DNA from: Thiomicrorhabdus sp033238645
Lineage (GTDB): Bacteria > Pseudomonadota > Gammaproteobacteria > Thiomicrospirales > Thiomicrospiraceae
Reading direction: 5' to 3'
DNA length: 64,000 bases
NCBI GenBank assembly: GCA_033238645.1
Contig: BQXR01000002.1
Coordinates: 186,001 to 250,000, forward strand
Shown here: positions 28,507 to 37,941 of the stretch, in pieces
Layout of the letters: each line of letters starts with the position of its first letter
How positions within the stretch are numbered: the first letter of the stretch is position 1
Translations under genes and position numbers: made by a program
Notes under the pieces: model-generated
The model's database searches: none
Told to the model about the DNA's origin: nothing
What the model saw: only the letters and a program-made list of their open reading frames with translations

Positions 28507-29370
28507 ATGGCAGGCGGTAGTAAAGAAATACGAGCTAAAATTAGCTCCGTAACAAATACCAGAAAAATCACTAAAGCCATGGAAATGGTTGCGGCGTCTA
28601 AAATGCGTAAGGCTCAGGCCCGCATGGAAGCGACAAAACCATACGTCGATAAAGTGAAGAGAGTAATCTCTCACGTTGCTGGAGCGCATCCTGAGTATAA
28701 GCATCCTTATACTCAAGTGCGTGAGTCTGTTAAGCGTGTTGGGTTAGTTGTGATCTCTTCTGATCGAGGTCTATGTGGTGGTTTAAACTCAAACTTATTC
28801 CGTAAAATCTTACCTCAGCTTTCAGCGTGGAAAGATCAAGGTGTTGAGGTTGAACTTGCCCTAGTTGGTAACAAAGCACAAACATTCTTCCGCAGTTTTG
28901 GTGGGAATGTTGTCGCGACTGTTTCTGATTTGGGTGATTCACCTCACATTGAGGACCTAGTAGGTACAATCAAAGTTGTTTTAGACAAGTTTGATGCAGG
29001 TGAACTTGACGAAGTGCATTTAGCTTCGAATGAATTTGTGAATACAATGACACAAGATCCTGTTGTAAATAAACTAGTTCCTTTAGAAGCGCCGGAAAAA
29101 AGTGACAATTCTCGTTGGGATTATTTATATGAACCTGACGCTAAGACTGCATTAGATTTATTAATGCGTCGCTATATTGAAGCGACTGTGTTTGGTGCCG
29201 TTGTTGAAAACGCATCATGTGAACAGGGTGCTCGTATGGTTGCAATGAAATCTGCAACTGATAATGCGGGTGATATGATCGATGAGCTGAAACTGTCTTA
29301 TAACAAGGCACGTCAGGCTGCGATCACTGCTGAAATTTCAGAAATTGTTGCTGGTACTGCAGCTGTATAA
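28507..29370 (+). CDS. atpG: ATP synthase F1 subunit gamma
   Basis: Central rotor shaft, 287 residues. N-terminal helix IRAKISSVTNTRKITKAMEM and C-terminal helix SYNKARQAAITAEISEIVAG form the coiled coil; SSDRGLCGGLN is the conserved Rossmann-like segment. AAGGAG lies seven bases before the ATG. Confidence 0.98.
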   Translation: MAGGSKEIRAKISSVTNTRKITKAMEMVAASKMRKAQARMEATKPYVDKVKRVISHVAGAHPEYKHPYTQVRESVKRVGLVVISSDRGLCGGLNSNLFRKILPQLSAWKDQGVEVELALVGNKAQTFFRSFGGNVVATVSDLGDSPHIEDLVGTIKVVLDKFDAGELDEVHLASNEFVNTMTQDPVVNKLVPLEAPEKSDNSRWDYLYEPDAKTALDLLMRRYIEATVFGAVVENASCEQGARMVAMKSATDNAGDMIDELKLSYNKARQAAITAEISEIVAGTAAV

Positions 29371-29400
29371 GTTTGAAAGTTTCAATAAAAGGTTAAAGAT

Positions 29401-30780
29401 ATGAGTGGACAAATAGTACAAATCATCGGCGCGGTAATCGACGTCGAGTTTAAAGGTGCTGATTTACCAAATATTTATGATGCGTTAACTGTTGATGGAG
29501 AGGGACTAACTCTTGAAGTACAGCAGCAAATCGGTGATAACAAAGTGCGTACAATCGCAATGGGTTCATCTGATGGTTTGAAGCGTGGAATGGCTGTTAG
29601 CAATACTGGTTCTGCAATTGCAGTTCCTGTTGGTAAAGCAACACTAGGTCGCATCTTCGACGTACTTGGTAACGCAATTGATAATGCGGGCCCAGTCGAA
29701 GCTGAGGCTACAAGTGTAATTCACCGTTCAGCTCCAGCGTTTGACGAGCTAGCGGCATCTCAAGAGCTTCTTGAGACTGGTGTCAAAATCATCGATCTAA
29801 TTTGCCCATTCGCTAAGGGTGGTAAAGTAGGTTTATTCGGTGGTGCTGGTGTAGGTAAAACAGTTAACATGATGGAATTAATTCGTAACATCGCGATGGA
29901 ACACTCTGGTTACTCAGTATTTGCTGGTGTAGGTGAGCGTACTCGTGAAGGTAACGATTTCTATTATGAAATGGAAGAGTCTGGAGTACTTGATAAAGTT
30001 GCTCTAGTTTACGGTCAGATGAACGAGCCTCCAGGAAACCGTTTACGTGTTGCCTTGACTGGTTTGACAATGGCAGAGTACTTCCGTGATGAAGGTCGTG
30101 ATATCTTATTCTTCGTAGATAACATCTATCGTTATACTCTAGCGGGTACAGAGGTTTCTGCACTTTTAGGACGTCTTCCTTCTGCGGTAGGTTATCAGCC
30201 AACGTTGACTCAGGAGATGGGTCAGGTTCAGGAGCGTATCACTTCTACCAAGACTGGTTCTATCACATCTATCCAAGCGGTATACGTACCTGCGGATGAT
30301 TTAACAGATCCAGCTCCTGCAACAACATTCGCTCACTTAGATGCGACAGTAGTATTGAACCGTGCGATCGCTGAAACAGGAATTTATCCTGCAATCGATC
30401 CTCTAGATTCAACTTCTCGTCAGCTTGATCCACTAGTAGTTGGTCAAGAGCACTATGAAGTAGCTCGTGGTGTTCAGCAGGCGCTTCAGCGTTATAAAGA
30501 ACTTAAAGATATTATCGCAATCTTAGGTATGGACGAGCTTTCAGAGGAAGACCGTAATCTTGTAGCACGTGCGCGTAAGATGCAGCGTTTCTTCTCTCAG
30601 CCTTACTTCGTTGCGAAAGTATTCACTGGTGAAGATGGTCGTTATGTTCCATTAAAAGAAACTATTCGTGGTTTCAAGATGATCATCTCTGGTGAACTTG
30701 ATGATGTTGCAGAGCAGGCATTTATGTATGCTGGTGACATTGACGAAGTTCTAGAGAAATCTAAAAAGTATAAAGGGTAA
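29401..30780 (+). CDS. atpD: ATP synthase F1 subunit beta
   Basis: Catalytic subunit, 459 residues. P-loop GGAGVGKTV, the catalytic Glu in GERTREGNDFY, and the DELSEEDR (DELSEED) lever. The usual DNIFRFTLAG segment reads DNIYRYTLAG, a conservative change. AAAGGTTAAAG precedes the ATG. Confidence 0.98.
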   Translation: MSGQIVQIIGAVIDVEFKGADLPNIYDALTVDGEGLTLEVQQQIGDNKVRTIAMGSSDGLKRGMAVSNTGSAIAVPVGKATLGRIFDVLGNAIDNAGPVEAEATSVIHRSAPAFDELAASQELLETGVKIIDLICPFAKGGKVGLFGGAGVGKTVNMMELIRNIAMEHSGYSVFAGVGERTREGNDFYYEMEESGVLDKVALVYGQMNEPPGNRLRVALTGLTMAEYFRDEGRDILFFVDNIYRYTLAGTEVSALLGRLPSAVGYQPTLTQEMGQVQERITSTKTGSITSIQAVYVPADDLTDPAPATTFAHLDATVVLNRAIAETGIYPAIDPLDSTSRQLDPLVVGQEHYEVARGVQQALQRYKELKDIIAILGMDELSEEDRNLVARARKMQRFFSQPYFVAKVFTGEDGRYVPLKETIRGFKMIISGELDDVAEQAFMYAGDIDEVLEKSKKYKG

Positions 30781-30786
30781 TCCATT

Positions 30787-31221
30787 ATGGCAGTCTCAAT
30801 GCAAGTAGATATTGTTAGTGCAGAAGGAGAAATCTTTTCTGGTAAAGCAGAGATGCTTTTTGCACAGGCTGCCGATGGTGAGGTAGGTATTATGCCTCAC
30901 CATACCCAGTTTTTAAGCCAATTAAGACCTGGCACAGTACGTGTGGTTAGCGGCGACGAAGAAGATCACTTCTACGTTAGTGGCGGCATTATCGAAATTC
31001 AACCTTCAATTGTAACTATCCTTGGTGATACTGCAGTTCGTGCGGATGATTTAGATGAAGCTCAAGCGATTGAAGCTAAGCAACGGGCTGAAGAAGCAAT
31101 GGATAATGCGAAATCTGAAACAGATATCGCTCGTGCGCAAGTTGAACTTGCCGAAGCTGTTGCTCAAATTCAGGCGATCACTAAGCTTAGAGATCGTTTG
31201 CAAAAGACTGGGATGGCTTAA
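30787..31221 (+). CDS. atpC: ATP synthase F1 subunit epsilon
   Basis: Regulatory rotor subunit of 144 residues: beta-sandwich domain (DIVSAEGEIFSGKAEML, GEVGIMPHHTQFLSQLRPG) and a C-terminal helical hairpin rich in Ala/Glu that can inhibit ATP hydrolysis. It is the last gene of the operon, six bases after atpD, followed by a strong terminator. Confidence 0.97.
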   Translation: MAVSMQVDIVSAEGEIFSGKAEMLFAQAADGEVGIMPHHTQFLSQLRPGTVRVVSGDEEDHFYVSGGIIEIQPSIVTILGDTAVRADDLDEAQAIEAKQRAEEAMDNAKSETDIARAQVELAEAVAQIQAITKLRDRLQKTGMA

Positions 31222-31236
31222 ACGTTACTCCTTTTT

Positions 31237-31265
31237 AAAAAAGCGCCCTAGGGCGCTTTTTTTTT
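31237..31265 (+). terminator. atp operon terminator
   Basis: AAGCGCCCTAGGGCGCTT is a perfect palindrome followed by a T run of at least seven and preceded by A's, so it may work in both directions. Confidence 0.92.
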
Positions 31266-31394
31266 ATCTAATATTTTTAAAAACAAATAGTCAGGATAGT
31301 CTGTTTATTTTTAAAAGTATTATTTAATTGAATCTATTTAATCTACTCAGTCCGTGGGCTGATACTAATTTATTTGTATCGTACAGGAAAGTTT

Positions 31395-32759
31395 ATGTCT
31401 CTTAAAGTTGTCATTTTAGCTGCGGGTAAGGGTACTCGTATGCGCTCTAAATTACCTAAGGTTTTACAGCCTCTTGCACAGAAAGCACTTTTACAACATG
31501 TTATCGATACGGCTCAGGAGCTTCATTGTAAAGAGATCATAACTGTTATTGGGCATGGTTCTGAGCTGGTTAAATCAAAAGTTTCTGGTAGTAATTTGGC
31601 TTTTGCTATGCAAGAGCAGCAGCTTGGTACTGGCCATGCCGTCGTCCAAGCTAACAGCTTTTACTCTAATGATGACACCGTCTTAATACTTTATGGTGAT
31701 GTACCACTAACCTCCCTGACGACATTACAAGATTTGTTATCAATGATTGATGATAAAAACCCTTTGGCCTTGCTAACGATCACATTAGCTAATTCAACCG
31801 GCTATGGTCGCATTGTACGAGAGCAACATGGTTTTGTTCAGGCAATTGTAGAGCAAAAGGATGCGACTGCTGAACAGCTTAATATTAAGGAAGTTAATAC
31901 AGGTATTATGGCGGTTAAAGGCCATCATTTAAAGTCCTGGCTTGCAGCTCTGGACAATACCAATGCCCAAGCCGAGTATTATCTAACTGATATTATTTCA
32001 ATGGCAGTTGCTGATGGCTTCAGAGTACAAACAACTCAGCCAGAAGATGAAATTGAGGTCTTAGGCGTTAATGATAAAATCCAGTTACAAGCTTTAGAAC
32101 GACTTTACCAGCACATGCAGACCAACAAACTGATGGTTGAGGGTGTGACTTTGATTGATGCTAATCGTATTGATATTAGAGGTCAGGTTAACTCCGCACA
32201 AGATGTCGAAATTGATGTTAATGTTATTTTTGAGGGTAAGGTTACTTTAGGTGAAAATGTAGTCATTGGAGCGAACTGTGTTCTAAAAAATGTTGTTATT
32301 GCTGCTAACACGGTAGTTCACCCTTTTAGTCATCTTGAAGACTGTACTGTTGGTGAGTTCTGTGTAATAGGCCCTTATGCAAGAATACGCCCAGGAACAA
32401 TCCTCTCATCAGACGTTAAAATTGGTAACTTTGTTGAGACAAAGAAGGCCATTATTGGCACTGGTTCTAAAGTTAATCATTTGAGCTATATCGGTGATAC
32501 ACAAATGGGATCCAATGTTAATATTGGTGCTGGTAGTATTACCTGTAACTACGATGGTGTTAATAAATTTCAAACAATTATTGGTGATAATGTCTTTGTT
32601 GGTTCTGATACGCAGCTTGTTGCTCCTGTCACTGTCGAAAGTGGTGCAACGATTGGTGCTGGATCAACCATTACTAAAGATGCACCCGCTAATGAGCTAA
32701 CATTAAGTCGTGCTAAGCAGATGACCCTAAAAGGTTGGGCAAAGCCCACTAAAAAGTAG
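31395..32759 (+). CDS. glmU: Bifunctional GlmU (GlcN-1-P acetyltransferase / UDP-GlcNAc pyrophosphorylase)
   Basis: Makes UDP-GlcNAc for peptidoglycan and LPS. N-terminal uridyltransferase domain with LAAGKGTRM at residues 8-16 and the QEQQLGTGHAV loop; C-terminal left-handed beta-helix acetyltransferase with hexapeptide repeats and the active-site ITCNYDGVNKF. 454 residues from the ATG at 31395, supported by CAGGAAAG; an in-frame TTG at 31374 would add seven residues. It starts a three-gene run with the next small gene and ubiA. Confidence 0.97.
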   Translation: MSLKVVILAAGKGTRMRSKLPKVLQPLAQKALLQHVIDTAQELHCKEIITVIGHGSELVKSKVSGSNLAFAMQEQQLGTGHAVVQANSFYSNDDTVLILYGDVPLTSLTTLQDLLSMIDDKNPLALLTITLANSTGYGRIVREQHGFVQAIVEQKDATAEQLNIKEVNTGIMAVKGHHLKSWLAALDNTNAQAEYYLTDIISMAVADGFRVQTTQPEDEIEVLGVNDKIQLQALERLYQHMQTNKLMVEGVTLIDANRIDIRGQVNSAQDVEIDVNVIFEGKVTLGENVVIGANCVLKNVVIAANTVVHPFSHLEDCTVGEFCVIGPYARIRPGTILSSDVKIGNFVETKKAIIGTGSKVNHLSYIGDTQMGSNVNIGAGSITCNYDGVNKFQTIIGDNVFVGSDTQLVAPVTVESGATIGAGSTITKDAPANELTLSRAKQMTLKGWAKPTKK

Positions 32760-32764
32760 TAAGA

Positions 32765-33037
32765 GTGGTGAGTAGTTCAATGCAACATTTGCAGCTTAAC
32801 CCTGTACTAACTGAAAAATTTAAATTACAGATGTTATCTAATGATTGGCTGATTACACATCAGGATGCCGGCCAAACTCACCTTGTTGGCTGGGGTTACG
32901 AGATCTTTTGGCAGAAAGCGGAAAGTACTGTTATTTTGCGTTACACGAATAAACAAGATAGTGAAGTAGCGCTATTACAAATAAGCTCCGTTGTATTCAG
33001 TGACATTGAGGATATGATTAGGCTTCTCAATGACTAA
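32765..33037 (+). CDS. Small protein of unknown function between glmU and ubiA
   Basis: I do not recognise this 90-residue soluble protein (SNDWLITHQDAGQTHLVGWG, ends MIRLLND). It has no signal peptide or membrane segment. It starts 5 bp after glmU and overlaps the ubiA start by eight bases, so it is part of the operon and probably real. A GTG pair at 32765/32768 or the ATG at 32780 could be the start. The expected ubiC (chorismate lyase), often next to ubiA, is not this gene; it lies at 47003-47611. Confidence 0.6.
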   Translation: MVSSSMQHLQLNPVLTEKFKLQMLSNDWLITHQDAGQTHLVGWGYEIFWQKAESTVILRYTNKQDSEVALLQISSVVFSDIEDMIRLLND

Positions 33038-33884
33038 AGTCAGCGCCTATATCGCCTTAACTCGCATTGACCGTCCTGTGGGTATCTATTTAGTTCTTTG
33101 GCCAGCTCTTTGGGCTTTATGGATTTCATCAGAGGGGGTTCCATCCACTCCTTTGCTGATTGTGTTTGTACTTGGGGCGATATTAATGCGTTCGGCAGGT
33201 TGTGTTATTAATGACTATGCTGATCGTAATTTTGATGGTCATGTTGAACGTACCAGTCAAAGGCCACTTGCAACAGGTCTTATATCAGGTAAGCAAGCGC
33301 TCTTCTTTTTTTCTGTACTCTGTTTGAGTGCTTTTATATTGGTTCTTACCCTTAACTCTCTAACGGTCATGCTCTCTTTTGTAGCTATTTTCCTAGCCGC
33401 TCTATACCCTTTTATGAAACGTCATACTTATTGGCCTCAGGCATTCTTGGGTGCTGCATTTGCTTGGGCGATTCCAATGGCATTTGCGGCTGTACATAAT
33501 GAGATTCCTTGGCAGTTATGGCCCTTGTTTGTGGCAACCTTGGTTTGGTCTCTAATCTATGACACGGCCTATGCCGTAGGTGACATGAAAGATGATTTAA
33601 GGATTGGGGTGAAATCGACTGCGATACTCTTTGGAGATAGGTTGGTTCTTTGGATCGGACTATTCCAAGTGATTATGCTGGCACTGCTTTTATGGAGTGG
33701 TAGTCTATTTAACTTAGGTCTAAGTTATCACCTAAGTCTACTTATTGTCGGCCTATGGTTTGTCTATGACTTAAAACGTTTAGCCGCTAATAAAGCAGGC
33801 TTGGCGTTTAAGGTATTCTTACAAAACCACTGGATTGGTTTTATTATTTTGCTTGGTATTGCGATAGATTACAGCATAAAATAA
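33030..33884 (+). CDS. ubiA: 4-hydroxybenzoate polyprenyltransferase
   Basis: Inner-membrane prenyltransferase that attaches the isoprenoid tail to 4-hydroxybenzoate, the second step of ubiquinone synthesis. 284 residues, eight to nine helices, with both Mg-diphosphate motifs: NDYADRNFDGHVERT and the second Asp cluster GDMKDD. The start overlaps the preceding gene. A G-tract motif lies only 19 bases after its stop. Confidence 0.95.
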   Translation: MTKVSAYIALTRIDRPVGIYLVLWPALWALWISSEGVPSTPLLIVFVLGAILMRSAGCVINDYADRNFDGHVERTSQRPLATGLISGKQALFFFSVLCLSAFILVLTLNSLTVMLSFVAIFLAALYPFMKRHTYWPQAFLGAAFAWAIPMAFAAVHNEIPWQLWPLFVATLVWSLIYDTAYAVGDMKDDLRIGVKSTAILFGDRLVLWIGLFQVIMLALLLWSGSLFNLGLSYHLSLLIVGLWFVYDLKRLAANKAGLAFKVFLQNHWIGFIILLGIAIDYSIK

Positions 33885-33891
33885 AGTCAGA

Positions 33892-33909
33892 TATTTTGAG
33901 CAGGGGGGG
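33892..33909 (+). repeat. Dispersed G-tract motif after ubiA
   Basis: ATATTTTGAGCAGGGGGG followed by one further G. Eleven bases match the central motif of the 600-bp elements before the G run. It lies between convergent ubiA and the 33919-34425 gene. Confidence 0.8.
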
Positions 33910-33918
33910 TACAGTAAC

Positions 33919-34425
33919 CTACTGTAGGCGTACTTCAGGCGGCATCTCTAAGATGGTATTGATCTCTAATTGCCAGTTGGCAGCTTTCAACGCTTGAGCT
34001 AATACCTTTAGGAGTGAGGCGAGTAAGCTAGGATTAAAGGGCAACTGAAAGCCATCGTCTATCTCAGGTGCTAGGATAAACTGTGCATTGACAGTGTCCA
34101 TTTCTGAAAATGTAATTTGTGTTAATAGCAGTGGTTGCTCACCCAGAGGATATATTGGCTGCTCTGGTTTTTCGAAGGGCTGCTGCATATCCCTATCTAG
34201 TTGACTCTTCTCTTGCTCGGCTTGTTGGCTCAATACGCTTTTCTCATCAAAAAAACTTTCACCACTGATTGGGTGCTGGCCGTGAAGAACTGGCAAGAGT
34301 ATACCTAGATAACGCCGTGTTAACCAAGCAACAAATACTTGATCGCTATGCGTTTTAATCGTTAAACGAATACGGTCTTCAAAGGTATTGTAGGTGGCTT
34401 GAATTTGATTAATTTGATTGGTCAT
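33919..34425 (-). CDS. Soluble protein of unknown function
   Basis: Unrecognised 168-residue protein, acidic and Gln-rich, without signal or membrane segments. The N-terminal part (YNTFEDRIRLTIKTHSDQV) alternates hydrophobic residues as in beta strands, as does AWLTRRYLGILL; the C-terminus (SLLASLLKVLAQALKAANW) looks helical. It is convergent with ubiA and divergent from 34498, so it has its own promoter. The ATG is retained as the first in-frame start. Confidence 0.6.
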   Translation of the reverse strand: MTNQINQIQATYNTFEDRIRLTIKTHSDQVFVAWLTRRYLGILLPVLHGQHPISGESFFDEKSVLSQQAEQEKSQLDRDMQQPFEKPEQPIYPLGEQPLLLTQITFSEMDTVNAQFILAPEIDDGFQLPFNPSLLASLLKVLAQALKAANWQLEINTILEMPPEVRLQ

Positions 34426-34497
34426 AGTTTAATAAGTTTAGTATGCTAAGTCAGTAGTTTTAGGTAGTCACTTTAAACAACAAAGGATGCGTTTCGC

Positions 34498-35547
34498 GTG
34501 CAGCAGCAAGCCCATAATATTATAAACTTTACACTACTCTGTTGGTTAGCTATCTTCAGCACTAATGCGATAGGAAATACTGACACCTACTGTGTTCTAT
34601 GTGATGACCCTGCATCAGATGGTGGAAGTTTTTTAGAGGGTTCACTAGGAATTCTAGAGGATACACAGCGCACGTTTGGTGAATATATTTACTCTGCTGG
34701 CGAGAGAATAGATCTTTTCTTTGGTGATGATAATGAGGATTTGATACACCGTGGCAGTCAGTTAAAAGTCAGGTTTCCTGTTCGATTCTATGAGAATGGA
34801 GATATTGATACTAACATACAGTTTAGTGCACAGTTAGATCTACCAAGAACCAATCATCGTTGGAAGTTATTTATGGCCTCATACCAGCAATCTATGGATG
34901 ACTCTAATGAGAACATCTCGACGACTCGAGGTTCTACAGTTGCAACAGGCAGAGCGGCAAGTGTTGAAAATGATGTGGGTTCTATCGGTCTCTTCTATGA
35001 CCTTTTATCCCAGAATAACATAACTGGTAAGCTAGATTTTGGGGTTAACTTATCTAGTCTTACGGTATTAGACCCTTTTGTGCGCCTAAAGGGTAGGCAC
35101 AGTACTAAACTATTCTCTCAGCTTGTTAGTCAGCAGACCCAGCGCCTGTTTTGGGAGGGACGTAAAGGTGTCTCTTGGGATCTACAGCAGGTTTTTGACT
35201 ATGATTTAAATGGCTCTACTCTATTAAGAAGTCAAACTTCAGGATTATGGTGGATTGGTGGAGAGTACTTAGAGCTCAATCAAAAGTTAATTGCATTTAA
35301 TACGGTTAATTCAGATCGTGTGGTTGCCTACTATGCCTACTGGCAGTGGGATGATAGTCTAGGAGGGCCTATTAGACAGACTGAGATAACAACAGGTATT
35401 AATGTCAGAGAACGTCTCCATAAGGACTGGCTATTTATTGAGGTGGAGCCAAGACTAAAGTTACGTGTTGAGGATAACTTTAAAAAGGTTGAGGCGAGTA
35501 TTCTAATCATGCTGGAAATGATGTTCTATTCTGATAGTCAGCGTTGA
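34498..35547 (+). CDS. Probable outer-membrane or periplasmic beta-rich protein
   Basis: 349 residues with a probable signal peptide (hydrophobic FTLLCWLAIFSTNAIG, about residues 11-26), then CVLCDDP and a long alternating hydrophobic/polar sequence rich in aromatic residues (IQFSAQLDL, AYYAYWQWD), as in beta-barrel proteins. No family is recognised. The start is GTG with AAAGGA 11 bases upstream. It stands alone and ends at a strong bidirectional terminator. Confidence 0.6.
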   Translation: MQQQAHNIINFTLLCWLAIFSTNAIGNTDTYCVLCDDPASDGGSFLEGSLGILEDTQRTFGEYIYSAGERIDLFFGDDNEDLIHRGSQLKVRFPVRFYENGDIDTNIQFSAQLDLPRTNHRWKLFMASYQQSMDDSNENISTTRGSTVATGRAASVENDVGSIGLFYDLLSQNNITGKLDFGVNLSSLTVLDPFVRLKGRHSTKLFSQLVSQQTQRLFWEGRKGVSWDLQQVFDYDLNGSTLLRSQTSGLWWIGGEYLELNQKLIAFNTVNSDRVVAYYAYWQWDDSLGGPIRQTEITTGINVRERLHKDWLFIEVEPRLKLRVEDNFKKVEASILIMLEMMFYSDSQR

Positions 35548-35564
35548 TAGGTGAACTAGGTAGT

Positions 35565-35595
35565 AAAAAAAAGGGGCTTTTAAGCCCCTTTTTTT
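35565..35595. terminator. Bidirectional terminator
   Basis: AAAAGGGGCTTTTAAGCCCC is part of a perfect palindrome with A- and T-runs on either side, serving 34498-35547 (+) and 35623-35904 (-). Confidence 0.92.
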
Positions 35596-35622
35596 ATACT
35601 GTATTTTTGCAGTATTGATGAC

Positions 35623-35904
35623 TCACAGGCACTTAAATTTGATCTCACCACGTGGTCTATTTCCTACACTATAAGGTGGACGAGTTTCATGTACAGAAAG
35701 GATATGTAGCTTTTTATTAATGGATTTACAGTAACCAGAAGCTTGTTTGGTCACATCCCCTTTTAAAACGTCTACACCAGGGAAGCCTTCAGCTTGTTTA
35801 AGAATAAAATAGCTATCGGGGCCTGTTTGAACAATTTCTGGTTGATAGGTGCTGCAAGCACTTAATGAAAGCGCAATGATAGTGGCAGTTAGGAGTTTTT
35901 TCAT
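35623..35904 (-). CDS. Small lipoprotein of unknown function
   Basis: 93 residues with signal peptide and lipobox (LSLSACSTY), so lipid-anchored after Cys17. The mature part (DSYFILKQAEGFPGVDVLKG ...) has two further cysteines near residues 58 and 92 and resembles small lipoproteins seen widely in proteobacteria. AGCAGGGAAAAT precedes the ATG. Its function is unknown. Confidence 0.7.
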   Translation of the reverse strand: MKKLLTATIIALSLSACSTYQPEIVQTGPDSYFILKQAEGFPGVDVLKGDVTKQASGYCKSINKKLHILSVHETRPPYSVGNRPRGEIKFKCL

Positions 35905-36011
35905 ATTTTCCCTGCTTTGTTTGGGGTTAAATAATCATAAATTGTTTTGACTACTAAGGGTAGCAGTTATTAACTGCACAAAATTTTGTACAGTCAGTAA
36001 CTATGAGATCA

Positions 36012-36851
36012 TTAAAGGCTGTTATTCAGTGGTGCTACTTGGTTGAAGTTTGGATCAACTAAACTCTTTTTATGATTTGGCATCGGGACTTTTTTACAGA
36101 TGCCTTTTTGAATCAAAATATTTAGATTATCAACAGAGTCTTGAAAGCCCATCTTCGCAGCCATGGTAAAGAAACCACAGGCCTTCTCACTATTTTTCTC
36201 AAAACCATTACCGTAGTACATTAATAGACCTAAATTATGCATACCTTGTGGAGAACCCTCTTCAGCCGCTAACCTGTATAGCTCGCCTGCTTTAGTGTAA
36301 TCCTGTTTCACACTAAGGCCTTGCTCATAAATAAGCCCAAGACTTAGCTGTGCTTCGGTAAACTGCTGTTCAGCAGATTTTGTAAACCACTCAACGGCTT
36401 TCTCCATTGATTTCTCAACACCTCGGCCTTCCATATACATGTGTGCAAGATCATTTTGAGACTCCGCAATGCCGCCATTGGCAGCAGCAGTAAACCACTT
36501 GGCAGCTTCATTATCACTTTGTGGAACTAGCTCACCGATGATATACAGATTACCCATGTAACTTTGAGCATTAGGGTTGCCTGCTTCGGCAGATTTCTTA
36601 AGCCAGTCATAGGCAGATGTTGTTGCTTTTTCAACACCAAGACCAAATAACAGCATGTGGCCTACAACAAATTGAGCATCGGCATCATCTTCCTTAGCGA
36701 CTTCAATTAAGGTTTTATAGGCGCCAGTGTAGTCCTCATTGTTATACTGCTCGGTTCCCAACTCTAGTTGTGTTTTTGCCAATGCGACAGATGATACGCA
36801 AAGGCTTAAAGCCACAACTGATAACAACGATTTAATTCTTAACATAATCAC
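36012..36851 (-). CDS. Secreted Sel1-repeat protein
   Basis: 279 residues with a signal peptide (cleaved near ALA-KT, residue 26), followed by five to six Sel1-like helical repeats with the A-x-x-W/Y-x-x-x-A-A pattern (AYDWLKKSAEAGNPNAQ, AAKWFTAAANGGIAESQ, AVEWFTKSAEQQFTEAQ). Such proteins act as periplasmic interaction scaffolds. The function here is unknown. The C-terminus has two cysteines around residues 226 and 258. AAAAGGTGATT precedes the ATG. Confidence 0.85.
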   Translation of the reverse strand: MIMLRIKSLLSVVALSLCVSSVALAKTQLELGTEQYNNEDYTGAYKTLIEVAKEDDADAQFVVGHMLLFGLGVEKATTSAYDWLKKSAEAGNPNAQSYMGNLYIIGELVPQSDNEAAKWFTAAANGGIAESQNDLAHMYMEGRGVEKSMEKAVEWFTKSAEQQFTEAQLSLGLIYEQGLSVKQDYTKAGELYRLAAEEGSPQGMHNLGLLMYYGNGFEKNSEKACGFFTMAAKMGFQDSVDNLNILIQKGICKKVPMPNHKKSLVDPNFNQVAPLNNSL

Positions 36852-37014
36852 CTTTTTAGCTCCAAAATCTAATAAATAGTTTTAAAAATTTGACCGTTGA
36901 TTCTACAGAATAGCCAGTAATTTACAAGAAGCATTCAATATGAAGTTTGAGTTGTTAGCTTCTTTTTTTAAGTCCTATTTTTTGTGCATAAAAAAGGTTT
37001 TTCGCAAGGAGGTA

Positions 37015-37941
37015 TTAGCCATCGTTATTAATTTTTGAAATTAAATCCACTAAGACAGCAGTATTATTGTTATCAATTTGGCAGGTCCCTGCTGCGATAT
37101 GTCCACCACCACCATACTTAAGGCAGAGCTCACCAACATTAGTTTTTGAAGAGCGATCTAGAATAGATTTACCAATAGCATAGACGGTATTTTGCTTTTT
37201 TAGTCCCCATAAGACATGTATTGAGATATTAATTTCAGGATACATTGCATAGATGGTAAAGCGATTAATGGGATAGATAATCTCTTCGTCTTTAAAGTCT
37301 ATGACAGCGAGATTTTTATACAGTCGAGTGCAACGGTTTAACTGCTTCTTAGCATCACGTTCATAATTAAAATAGAGATCAACACGTTCTTTTACATCGG
37401 GTAAGGCTAAAATTTCATCAATGGTATGGTCTCGGCAGTAATCGATCAGCTCCATCATTAACTGGTAATTAGATATCTTAAACTCTCGAAAACGACCTAA
37501 GCCAGTACGAGCATCCATTAAAAAGTTAAGTAGTGGCCAGCCTTTAGGGCTGAGGATTTCATCACGACTAAATTGAGCAGCATCCGCTTTATCTACTGCT
37601 TCCATTAGGTCATCGCCAACTCTTGGAAAAGCTTCTTTTCCACCATAATAGTCATAAACAACACGCGCAGCCGAGGGGGCTTCAATATCAATAATATGAT
37701 TTTTCATTTCATTATTACGAATACTTTCACTTAAGTGGTGATCAAAAGAGAGGTGACAACCTTCTACATAGGGTAGGTTGGTCGTGATGTCACTTTCACT
37801 GATCTCAACAATATTATCCTGCATGTCTTTAGGGTGGACAAACTTAATAGAATCGATCATATCAAGCTCTTTAAAAAGAACGGCACAAACAAGTCCGTCA
37901 AAGTCACTTCGTGTAATAAGTCTAAATTTTGAGTCCGACAT
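37015..37941 (-). CDS. DHH-family phosphoesterase
   Basis: 308-residue protein of the DHH/DHHA1 superfamily (RecJ-like exopolyphosphatases and nano-RNases). Metal-binding motifs are visible: TRSDFDGLVCAVL (DxD, residues 9-21), SFDHHLSES (DHH) and the C-terminal GGGGHIAAGTCQI (DHHA1 substrate motif). The substrate could be polyphosphate, short RNA or a cyclic-dinucleotide product and cannot be decided. It is a single gene. The 400-bp region upstream (37942-38342) holds a 33-bp hairpin/G-tract repeat at 38257 and no gene I can see. Confidence 0.85.
   Translation of the reverse strand: MSDSKFRLITRSDFDGLVCAVLFKELDMIDSIKFVHPKDMQDNIVEISESDITTNLPYVEGCHLSFDHHLSESIRNNEMKNHIIDIEAPSAARVVYDYYGGKEAFPRVGDDLMEAVDKADAAQFSRDEILSPKGWPLLNFLMDARTGLGRFREFKISNYQLMMELIDYCRDHTIDEILALPDVKERVDLYFNYERDAKKQLNRCTRLYKNLAVIDFKDEEIIYPINRFTIYAMYPEINISIHVLWGLKKQNTVYAIGKSILDRSSKTNVGELCLKYGGGGHIAAGTCQIDNNNTAVLVDLISKINNDG

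Noticed and set aside
33892..33909. G-tract motif as KOPS (GGGNAGGG)
   Set aside because: Only the copy at 55628 contains GGGCAGGG, and the motif occurs on both strands without the strong skew required of KOPS.
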